From NCBI GenBank assembly GCA_025929125.1, contig JAICMT010000083.1:1-6756 (forward strand): a stretch of 6,756 nucleotides of DNA. Direction: 5' to 3'. The DNA comes from Acidobacteriaceae bacterium. GTDB lineage: Bacteria > Acidobacteriota > Terriglobia > Terriglobales > Acidobacteriaceae. The translations under genes and the position numbers were made by a program. The notes under the pieces are model-generated. The model saw only the letters and a program-made list of their open reading frames with translations, was not told where the DNA came from and did no database searches. Below, in pieces: positions 1-5,645 of this stretch (position 1 is the first letter of the stretch; the number at the start of each line of letters is the position of its first letter).

Positions 1-1
1 G

Positions 2-121
2 GAGGATGGAAAAGACCATTTTCACGTCTGTCCGCACTGCGGGCAGGCCGTGGACAGGCGTGATTTAGGACAGGTGTTCTATCACGAGATGCCGGACCAC
101 CAGCCGTTGCCCACGAATTGA
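2..121 (+). CDS. C-terminal end of a small CPHC (zinc-ribbon-like) protein, partial
   Basis: This frame is open from the left edge of the window and ends at a TGA at 119-121, leaving 39 residues. The visible part contains HVCPHCGQAV, a single CxxC pair followed by G-Q, the usual look of a zinc-knuckle half. A short charged tail follows, ending in HQPLPTN. A second cysteine pair that would complete a zinc ribbon would have to lie upstream of the window. The residue order makes sense as protein and the frame stops 6 bp before the end of the convergent kinase gene, both of which support a real gene. The tail resembles short conserved hypothetical proteins I associate with acidobacteria, but that is from memory. 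The function is unknown. The ATG at 6 is in another frame and gives only 20 residues, so it is not used. Confidence 0.6.
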   Translation, partial: EDGKDHFHVCPHCGQAVDRRDLGQVFYHEMPDHQPLPTN

Positions 122-127
122 TAGTTG

Positions 128-1714
128 CTAGTGGCCGGGTGCTGAAATTGGCGGCACCGGGCAGGGGTCGAGCGGGAAGGTGATGACGAAGGCGGTGCCG
201 CTGCTGCCCGGGCGGGTGGAGGTGCGGACGCGGACGGTGGCGTTGTGGCGCTTGAGGATTTCGGCGGTGACCCAGAGGCCCAGCCCGGTGCCGACGTTCT
301 GTTTGGTGGTGACGAAGGGCTCGAAGAGGCGGGCCAGAGTGCGCTCGTCGATGCCGGAGCCGGAGTCGGCCACGGTGACGCGGATGGCGGGCTCGCCGGT
401 GCGGAACTCGCGGGCTTCGCGGATGCGGACCCAGAGGGCGCCGGAGCGGGTGGCGTCGAGCGCGTTGCCGATGAGGTTGGCGAAGACCTGGCGCAGCTCG
501 CCGGAGAAGCAGAGCAGCGGCGGAGCCGGGCGGTAGTCGCGGACGACGCGGATGGGGGTATTGCGCAGGCGGCCGCCGAAGAGGGCGAGCGCGGAGTCGG
601 CGAGCGCGGAGATCTCCTGCCGGGTGGGCGCCGCCGACTGGCGGTTGAAGCGCAGCGAGTGGGTGACGATGTGGGAGACGCGTGAGAGCTCTTCCTCGGC
701 GATGCGGACCAGGTCGCGAATTTCGTCCACGTCGGTGCTGGTGCGCATGAGGAAGAGGGTGTTGACGACGGACTCCAGAGGATTGTTGATCTCATGCGCG
801 ATGGAGGAGGCGAGACGGCCGACGACGGCGAGCTTCTCGGTGCGGCGCAGGGCATGCTCGGTGAGCCGGGCCTGCGTGATGTCGAGAGCGGCGACGGTGA
901 GGCCGGCGATCTCTCCGGCGGAGTTGAGCAGCGGCTCGGCGGTGATGTCGTAGACCTCGGTGCGGTCGCCGATTACGAAGCTGAGTTCGCGTCGGGCGGG
1001 GCGGCCGGAATCGAGCACCGACTGTTTGAAGGCCAGCAACTCGTCCATGATGCCGGGAGCGATCTCGTCATCGCGGCGGCCGAGCAGCATTTCGGCGGGA
1101 GCCATGGGGTGGGAGCGATAGATCCAGGTGTATCGCAGGTCGCGATCGGTGGTGTAGAGGATGACGGGCAGATGCTGGAGCGCGACCCGGATGCGGTCTT
1201 CGGTGCCACGCAGCTCGGATTCGATGCGCTTCTGCGGAGTAAGGTCCAGGGTGATGCCGTCAAACCGTACGGGCTCGCCGGCATCGTTGTAGGCGGCGCG
1301 GCCGATTGCGCGGACCCACCGGATCTCGCCAGCGGGCGAAACGGTGTGGTATTCGATGTCATACCGGGCCTTGGTATCGATTGACTCCTGCAGCCCCGCC
1401 CGGGTTCGTTCCCGGTCTTCCGGATGGAGGCGGCTAAAGAAGAGATCCATATCGACCTCGGCATCGGGAGCGAGCCAGAAGTGCTCTTTGACGCGGGCAT
1501 CCCAGATGAGCTTGTCGAAAGGTAAATCGCAGAACCAGTAGCCGATGCCTGCGGCTTCGGTGGCGAATTGGAAGCGTTCGCCGAGCTGCTCGAGCGGAAT
1601 CAATCCCGGGAAATTCTCCGCAAATGCAGGAGCTGCTGAACCGGCGGACTGGGAGGAAGGACTCACGCGAAACTTTTCAACGGCAAGGAAAGCTGACCCT
1701 GGGGACTTGAACAT
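128..1714 (-). CDS. Soluble PAS-PAS sensor histidine kinase
   Basis: This is a 528-residue two-component sensor kinase that should autophosphorylate on histidine and pass the phosphate to a response regulator. Residues about 48-160 form a PAS_3-type domain with a PAC tail (IRWVRAIGRA, then FDGITLDLTPQKR). Residues about 172-282 form a second PAS domain (TTDRDLRYTWIYRSHP, LLGRRDDEI), a type often found in soluble kinases. The HisKA H-box is SSIAHEINNPLE with phospho-acceptor His307 (codon 794-796). The ATPase domain has the N-box NLIGNALDA (Asn417), G1 DSGSGI (450-455), F-box LFEPF (463-467) and G2 GTGLGLW (475-481), so all catalytic boxes are intact. I see no membrane segment, signal peptide or receiver domain, so it should sense a cytoplasmic signal. 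No response regulator is in the window. The ATG at 1714 has no good ribosome binding site, so a start further in (GTG at codon 17) is possible. The first about 45 residues are low-complexity and outside any domain. The ligand is unknown. Confidence 0.93.
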   Translation of the reverse strand: MFKSPGSAFLAVEKFRVSPSSQSAGSAAPAFAENFPGLIPLEQLGERFQFATEAAGIGYWFCDLPFDKLIWDARVKEHFWLAPDAEVDMDLFFSRLHPEDRERTRAGLQESIDTKARYDIEYHTVSPAGEIRWVRAIGRAAYNDAGEPVRFDGITLDLTPQKRIESELRGTEDRIRVALQHLPVILYTTDRDLRYTWIYRSHPMAPAEMLLGRRDDEIAPGIMDELLAFKQSVLDSGRPARRELSFVIGDRTEVYDITAEPLLNSAGEIAGLTVAALDITQARLTEHALRRTEKLAVVGRLASSIAHEINNPLESVVNTLFLMRTSTDVDEIRDLVRIAEEELSRVSHIVTHSLRFNRQSAAPTRQEISALADSALALFGGRLRNTPIRVVRDYRPAPPLLCFSGELRQVFANLIGNALDATRSGALWVRIREAREFRTGEPAIRVTVADSGSGIDERTLARLFEPFVTTKQNVGTGLGLWVTAEILKRHNATVRVRTSTRPGSSGTAFVITFPLDPCPVPPISAPGH

Positions 1715-1722
1715 AGCAGAGC

Positions 1723-1737
1723 GGCAAAGACATTGCC
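1723..1737. promoter_or_regulatory. Palindrome with sigma-54-like GG-N10-GC spacing on both strands
   Basis: The sequence GGCAA-AGACA-TTGCC is a perfect 5-bp inverted repeat in the divergent region between the kinase and glucoamylase genes. On the minus strand it reads TTGGCAATGTCTTTGCC, which has the invariant GG and GC of a -24/-12 sigma-54 promoter exactly 10 nt apart and most of the other consensus bases. Because it is palindromic, the plus strand also fits. Read as a minus-strand promoter, transcription would start almost at the annotated kinase ATG, which weakens that reading or argues for a later start codon. It may instead be a binding site for a dimeric regulator, or chance. The inverted repeat is seen directly; the promoter role is inference. 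Confidence 0.25.
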
Positions 1738-1836
1738 AAATGGCTTTCAGTGTCGGGTGGAAGGGCTCGCCAGAGGTGACGAGCGGTGTAAGGTGAGCTA
1801 TGGGAGCCGGTTGAAACTGCGATGCGTGCTTCCGGA

Positions 1837-1851
1837 CGCCGGCTGCCGGCG
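1837..1851 (+). repeat. GC-rich hairpin just upstream of the glucoamylase ribosome binding site
   Basis: CGCCGG-CTG-CCGGCG is a perfect 6-bp inverted repeat with a 3-nt loop. It lies within the glucoamylase leader, 5 nt before the Shine-Dalgarno-like AAAGGAG at 1857-1863. It overlaps an alternative palindrome, CGGCGCCG, at 1847-1854. If transcribed it would form a small stable stem close to the ribosome entry site and might affect translation. There is no T-tract, so it is not a terminator. In GC-rich DNA such short inverted repeats are common, so a function is not established. Confidence 0.4.
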
Positions 1852-1875
1852 CCGTGAAAGGAGTTCTGAAATCCG

Positions 1876-4302
1876 ATGGGCGTTCCTACCGAGTATTTGT
1901 GGCTCAGCGACGATGGACCTGCATTCGGCGCGCCGGGCCTGGAGCCGCGCTGGACGTCGAGCCAGAAGGATACGGTTTCGACCGCGTACTCGTCCTCCAG
2001 CCGGGTGTGGTTCACACTCTCGCACGGCACGCTGAACGAGATTTATTATCCGACCATCGACCGTCCGCAGACGCGGGATATGGAACTGCTGTTCACCGAT
2101 GGAGAGACGTTTTTCCACGAGGAGAAGCGGGATCTCTCCTACGACTTCCACTACATTCACTCGGACGCGCCTGCGGTGCGGGTGATCGGGGCCGAGGCGC
2201 AGGGCCGCTACAAGGTGACGAAGGAGTTTGTCTCCGACCCGCACCACTCGGTTGTGCTGATGCACGTGACGGTGGAAGGTGACGAGGCGCTGCTCTCGCG
2301 GATGAAGTGCTATGCGCTGCTGGCTCCGCACCTGAATGGCGGAGGCGCGGGCAACTCCGCGCGCAGTGTGCAGGTGGCGGGCCACCGGGTCTTGCTGGCC
2401 TGGAAGGACGGCGTCTCGCTGGCGATGGGCGTGGACTGCGGCTTCACGCGGTCCTCCTGCGGATACGTGGGCACCAGCGACGGCTACCAGGACCTGATGA
2501 CCGACCTGAAGATGACGTGGTGCTTCGGGCAGGCGCTGGACGGCAACATTGCGATTATGGGCGAGATCGACCTGGCGCGGAAGCGCGAGTTTACAGTGGC
2601 CATTGGATTGGGGGACAGCCATCACGCGGCGCTCTCGGAGATGGCGCAGGCGCTGGCCGTGCCTTACCTTGTGCACTGCGAGCGATTCGTGGAGCAATGG
2701 CTGCGTGCCGAGACGCCTCCCAAGCTCGCGATCCCTTCGGGCGATGGCGGCCGGCTTTCGCGGGTGAGCCACAATGTGGTGCTGACGCACGAGGACAAGA
2801 CGTTCTCAGGCGCATTCATCGCGTCGGCGTCGATTCCGTGGGGCGCGAGCAAGAGCGATGACGACCTGGGCGGCTATCATCTGGTGTGGACGCGCGACAT
2901 GGTGCAGTCGGCTACGTCGCTGCTGGCCTGCGGACGATGCGAGACGGCGCTGCGCGCGCTGGTGTACCTGGCCTGCACGCAACGCAGCGATGGCAGCTTC
3001 GCGCAGAACTTCTGGATCGACGGAACGCCGTACTGGAAGGGCATTCAGCTGGACGAGGTGGCGTTTCCGATCATTCTGGCCTGGCGTTTGTGGAGCGCCG
3101 GCGAACTGGGCAAGTTCTACGTGCTGCCCTTTGTGGAGCAGGCGGCCGGATTTCTGGTGCGCTACGCGCCGATCACGCAGCAGGAGCGCTGGGAGGAGAA
3201 TGCGGGCTACTCGCCCTCCACGCTGGCGGTGGTGACGGCGGCGCTGGTGTGCGCGGCGGACATGGCGCGAGCGCACAAGTCGCCAGAGCTGGCCGAGTTC
3301 CTGGAGGACTACGCGGACTGGATTGAGTCGCACCTGGACGAGTGGACCGTGACCGACGACGGTGTGCTGCTGCCGGAGGTGAAGCGACACTACATGCGCA
3401 TTCGCCCACCGGCAGAGGGCGAGCCGTTCTACAACCCGAAGCTGCCGCCGGGACACATCCAGATAGCCAACCGCGCGCCGTGGGAAAAGTCGGTGTTCGA
3501 TGCGCGGGAGATTATCGATGCAGGCTTCCTGGAGCTGGTGCGGTATGGGATCCGCCGCCCGGACGATCCGCTGATTGTGGACTCGCTGAAGGTGGTCGAC
3601 TCTGTGCTGAAGTACGAGACCCCGAACGGCCCGTGCTGGCGCAGGTACGACCACGACGGCTATGGCCAGCGGAAGGACGGCAGCAACTACGAGGGCTGGG
3701 GGCAGGGACGCGCCTGGCCGCTGCTGGGCGGCGAGCGCGGGCACTATGAGCTCGCCGCAGGACGCGACCCCAAGCCGTACATCACTGCCATGGAGCACTT
3801 CTCCAGCGAGGGAGGTATGCTGCCGGAGCAGGTGTGGGACCACGACGACCTGCCGGAGAAGCAGATGTACTGCGGCAAATCGGCAGGTTCGGCGCAGCCT
3901 CTGGTGTGGGCGCATGCGGAGTACCTGAAGCTGCTGCGGTCGGCGATGGACGGAGAGGTGTTCGACACCATTTCCGTGGTGCGCGACCGCTACGCGGCCA
4001 AAGGCAAGCGCAGCTTCACCTGCGATGTCGAGATATTCTCGGCCTCGCGTCACATTGCGCCGATCGCCGCGGGCAAGCGGCTGCGGGTCACGGATCCCTC
4101 GCGCTTCCGCCTGGTGTACACGATGGACAACTGGCAGACGACGCTCAAGAAGGAGTCGTCCCCGGTTGGATATGCGGGGTTCTATGCGGATGTCCCGACG
4201 ACGGCGGATCAGGAAGGCAAGATCATCTTCACGCTGTACTGGCCGGGAGAAGACCGGTGGCTGGGGAGGAATGTTGAGGTTGAGATACTCGGGGAAGAGT
4301 AG
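1876..4302 (+). CDS. GH15 glucoamylase (glucan 1,4-alpha-glucosidase), cytoplasmic
   Basis: This 808-residue glycoside hydrolase family 15 enzyme removes beta-D-glucose from non-reducing ends of alpha-glucans, inverting the anomeric centre. Residues about 1-280 form the N-terminal beta-sandwich of bacterial glucoamylases (WFTLSHGTLNEIYYPTIDRP). Residues about 295-690 form the (alpha/alpha)6 barrel, with GGYHLVWTRDM (Arg340-Asp341, substrate binding), WKGIQLDE, ERWEENAGYSPSTLA and GWGQGRAWPLLGGERGHYELA. By comparison with Aspergillus and clostridial glucoamylases, the general acid is Glu440 (RWEEN) and the general base is Glu651 (MLPEQVWD); both are present. A further beta-rich region at about 700-808 looks like the C-terminal domain of some bacterial GH15 proteins. 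There is no signal peptide or lipobox, so it likely works on internal glycogen or maltodextrins. AAAGGAG at 1857-1863 lies 12 nt before the ATG, slightly far but supportive. It is divergent from the kinase gene and 77 bp upstream of a protease gene. Other GH15 activities (glucodextranase, trehalase) cannot be fully excluded. Confidence 0.94.
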   Translation: MGVPTEYLWLSDDGPAFGAPGLEPRWTSSQKDTVSTAYSSSSRVWFTLSHGTLNEIYYPTIDRPQTRDMELLFTDGETFFHEEKRDLSYDFHYIHSDAPAVRVIGAEAQGRYKVTKEFVSDPHHSVVLMHVTVEGDEALLSRMKCYALLAPHLNGGGAGNSARSVQVAGHRVLLAWKDGVSLAMGVDCGFTRSSCGYVGTSDGYQDLMTDLKMTWCFGQALDGNIAIMGEIDLARKREFTVAIGLGDSHHAALSEMAQALAVPYLVHCERFVEQWLRAETPPKLAIPSGDGGRLSRVSHNVVLTHEDKTFSGAFIASASIPWGASKSDDDLGGYHLVWTRDMVQSATSLLACGRCETALRALVYLACTQRSDGSFAQNFWIDGTPYWKGIQLDEVAFPIILAWRLWSAGELGKFYVLPFVEQAAGFLVRYAPITQQERWEENAGYSPSTLAVVTAALVCAADMARAHKSPELAEFLEDYADWIESHLDEWTVTDDGVLLPEVKRHYMRIRPPAEGEPFYNPKLPPGHIQIANRAPWEKSVFDAREIIDAGFLELVRYGIRRPDDPLIVDSLKVVDSVLKYETPNGPCWRRYDHDGYGQRKDGSNYEGWGQGRAWPLLGGERGHYELAAGRDPKPYITAMEHFSSEGGMLPEQVWDHDDLPEKQMYCGKSAGSAQPLVWAHAEYLKLLRSAMDGEVFDTISVVRDRYAAKGKRSFTCDVEIFSASRHIAPIAAGKRLRVTDPSRFRLVYTMDNWQTTLKKESSPVGYAGFYADVPTTADQEGKIIFTLYWPGEDRWLGRNVEVEILGEE

Positions 4303-4379
4303 GGCCGAGCCTGCGCGCTTTGGAAGGTTGGAAGAGGCGAGTCGCGCTCGTATTCCTGTCATGCGGTAGGCTCACACGA

Positions 4380-5183
4380 ATGAAATTTCCGCAGTCCCGA
4401 ATCGGAGCTATCGCGCTGTTTCTCGGTGCCACAGTGGCGCTGGAGGCCTGTTGGATGACGACCGGCGGAGTGTACCCGGCAAGGACGCTCTTTCAGACGA
4501 CTTGCGTGTTGCTGATTGGGACCGTCTTTGTGGGCGCCAATATCTGGCTGAACCGCGTGTTTCTGCAGATGGATGGCCTGCCGAAATCTGCACTGGGGCT
4601 GGCTGTGCGCGAGTTGCCGTGGTTCTTTGCGGGATGCGCCATTGCGGTGCTGGTGATCTTCGCGATGGCCGGGACGCTTCGGCTCATGGTTCCGTTCCAC
4701 TGGGTGCGGGGCGCGTTAGGCTGGCATGAGCTCGCGGGGCAGTTTTCGCGGTATTTGATCGGCAATAGCGTGGAGGAGCTGATCTTTCGCGGGTATCTGC
4801 TGGTGATGCTGCGGCGGTGGCTCGGTCTGCCGCGCGCACTGGCCATCACCGGTGTGCTGTTCGGCCTGTTTCATCTGCCTGGGATGTCTGGAATCGCCGC
4901 GCTGAAGATGGTGTGCACCACGGCGGGGATGTCGGTTGTCTTCGCGATGGCGTATGTGCGGACGAAAAGTTTATGGACTGCAATCGGCGTGCATGTTTCG
5001 GCGAACATGCTGCTGCATCGCGTGCTGGGCATGTCGGGAGAACAGCAGAGCATGTTCCGAATGCAGATCGACGGCAGGTGGCCGGCCGGATATGACCCGG
5101 GGCTGATTGCGTACTTTAGCGTCATCGCGGTTGCCGCGCTCTGGTTGAGCCGGAAGACCGAGGTCAAGGTGCTGAGAGGCTAG
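4380..5183 (+). CDS. CPBP family intramembrane metalloprotease (CAAX/Abi type)
   Basis: This 267-residue multi-pass membrane protein belongs to the CPBP (Abi/CAAX protease, PF02517) family, glutamate-histidine intramembrane proteases that cut peptides within or at the membrane. The family motifs are complete: EELIFRG (Glu132-Glu133, Arg137), FGLFH (Phe161, His165) and HVSAN (His205, Asn209). Hydrophobic segments lie at about residues 8-25, 41-58, 80-98, 152-165, 183-195 and 241-256, and the rest fits a helical bundle. The chosen ATG at 4380 has a weak GGTAGG 9 nt upstream. A TTG at 4320 in the same frame would add 20 residues before the hydrophobic start, but it lacks a ribosome binding site. 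The gene starts 77 bp after the glucoamylase stop with no visible terminator between, so readthrough is likely; a weak promoter-like pair (TTGGAA 4328, TATTCC 4351) is also present. Its substrate is unknown; relatives act in prenyl-protein processing, bacteriocin self-immunity or signalling. Confidence 0.9.
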   Translation: MKFPQSRIGAIALFLGATVALEACWMTTGGVYPARTLFQTTCVLLIGTVFVGANIWLNRVFLQMDGLPKSALGLAVRELPWFFAGCAIAVLVIFAMAGTLRLMVPFHWVRGALGWHELAGQFSRYLIGNSVEELIFRGYLLVMLRRWLGLPRALAITGVLFGLFHLPGMSGIAALKMVCTTAGMSVVFAMAYVRTKSLWTAIGVHVSANMLLHRVLGMSGEQQSMFRMQIDGRWPAGYDPGLIAYFSVIAVAALWLSRKTEVKVLRG

Positions 5184-5186
5184 GAG

Positions 5187-5432
5187 CTACCGGCGCAGTC
5201 GCCGGAGAGGGTCGACGGCGGTGCCGACCAGGGCGTACACGACCGCATTGAGCAGGATGAACCAGTAGTAGGCGAGGGGAATACTTCTGCCGAGGAGCGA
5301 GGCAGGAGCGGTGATCTCCACCGCCGGGCGGTAGGCGCTCCCGAGGTTCGGCCAGGATGCCAGGCTGTAGAGCACCCAACAGGAAGCGACGACTGCGCCG
5401 CAGAGCGCCCAAAGGCTGATTCTCCGTCTCAT
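5187..5432 (-). CDS. Small hypothetical membrane protein with two predicted membrane segments
   Basis: This 81-residue protein begins with a positively charged MRRR and a hydrophobic stretch at about 6-26 (LWALCGAVVASCWVLYSLA). A polar linker with TAPASLLGRSIPL follows, then a second hydrophobic segment at about 53-72 (LAYYWFILLNAVVYALVG), and it ends in an arginine-rich tail (DPLRRLRR). The two segments and charged ends suggest a hairpin in the inner membrane with both termini in the cytoplasm. GAGGTGG lies 7 nt before the ATG on the minus strand, a fair ribosome binding site, and TAGAAT at 5467-5462 could be the -10 box. Its stop is 3 bp from the convergent protease stop. I do not recognise a named family; similar short proteins with a YYW...LNAVxYALxG segment occur as uncharacterised genes in acidobacteria, from memory. 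The function is unknown. Confidence 0.68.
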   Translation of the reverse strand: MRRRISLWALCGAVVASCWVLYSLASWPNLGSAYRPAVEITAPASLLGRSIPLAYYWFILLNAVVYALVGTAVDPLRRLRR

Positions 5433-5461
5433 CGGTCCGCCACCTCGCTTTCTGGCCCGGG

Positions 5462-5467
5462 ATTCTA
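5462..5467 (-). promoter_or_regulatory. Possible -10 box for the small membrane protein gene
   Basis: Read on the minus strand, this is TAGAAT, matching TATAAT at five of six positions, about 30 nt upstream of the ATG at 5432. A leader starting about 7 nt further would hold the GAGGTGG ribosome binding site. No convincing -35 box is found at 16-18 nt, so this is a weak call resting on position and the -10 match only. Confidence 0.25.
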
Positions 5468-5487
5468 CTCCATTGCATTAAGGTTGG

Positions 5488-5508
5488 GCCGGATTACCGC
5501 AATCCGGC
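5488..5508. repeat. Perfect 8-bp inverted repeat in the divergent region before tkt
   Basis: GCCGGATT-ACCGC-AATCCGGC is a perfect 8-bp inverted repeat with a 5-nt centre. It sits between the small membrane protein gene and transketolase, 55 bp from the first start and 137 bp from the second. There is no T-tract on either side, so it is not an intrinsic terminator. The symmetry and location suit an operator for a dimeric regulator, possibly overlapping a weak tkt promoter. The inverted repeat is observed; the operator role is inference. Confidence 0.8.
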
Positions 5509-5522
5509 ATCGCTAGTACACT
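5494..5522 (+). promoter_or_regulatory. Weak candidate promoter for tkt
   Basis: TTACCG (5494-5499) and TACACT (5517-5522) are 17 nt apart, matching the -35 and -10 consensus at three and four positions. The pair overlaps the inverted repeat at 5488-5508, which would let a bound regulator block it. An AT-rich run at 5578-5592 (AAATTTAATTTTAAA) lies further down and contains TTTAAT, a better -10 match but with no -35 box. A transcript from either would carry a leader of about 50-115 nt. The promoter has not been established. Confidence 0.22.
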
Positions 5523-5600
5523 GGGGAAACGCGCGTCCGTGCGGCTGTTTGTGGCGCCGCATCGCAAAAACGCGGGGAAATTTAATTTTAAAGACCGAAT

Positions 5601-5615
5601 CGAGTCGCGCACTCG
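5601..5615 (+). repeat. Short hairpin in the tkt leader
   Basis: CGAGT-CGCGC-ACTCG is a perfect 5-bp inverted repeat, 16 nt before the AGAGGA ribosome binding site of tkt at 5632-5637. It may fold in the mRNA leader. Arms this short occur by chance in GC-rich DNA, so it is recorded as structure only. Confidence 0.35.
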
Positions 5616-5645
5616 CGCGCCAACGACGGCAAGAGGAAATGGATA

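Noticed and set aside
82..855. A 257-residue minus-strand frame inside the kinase gene
   Set aside because: Its translation is almost entirely Ser, Pro, Ala and Arg, a frame-shifted shadow of the ATPase and HisKA coding sequence.
245..1384. Plus-strand open frames across the kinase gene (245-685 and 794-1384)
   Set aside because: They are Gly/Ala/Asp-rich antisense shadows of the kinase; the minus-strand frame has all catalytic boxes.
1765..1784. GCTCG-N10-CGAGC inverted repeat in the kinase-glucoamylase intergenic region
   Set aside because: The arms are only 5 bp around a 10-nt centre in GC-rich DNA, too likely by chance to list as a feature.
1798..2790. A 330-residue minus-strand open frame opposite the 5' half of the glucoamylase
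   Set aside because: Same reason: Arg/His-rich shadow composition and full overlap with a well-supported gene.
2806..4362. A 518-residue open frame on the minus strand opposite the glucoamylase
   Set aside because: It is antisense to a gene with clear GH15 motifs. Its translation is rich in Arg, His, Val and Leu with no domain pattern, as expected from GC-rich codon bias on the other strand.
4303..4379. Search for an intrinsic terminator after the glucoamylase stop
   Set aside because: No stem-loop followed by a T-tract is present.
5164..5478. A longer 104-residue minus-strand frame over the small membrane protein
   Set aside because: It has no membrane segments or coherent composition, while the 81-residue frame in the same place has both plus a ribosome binding site.
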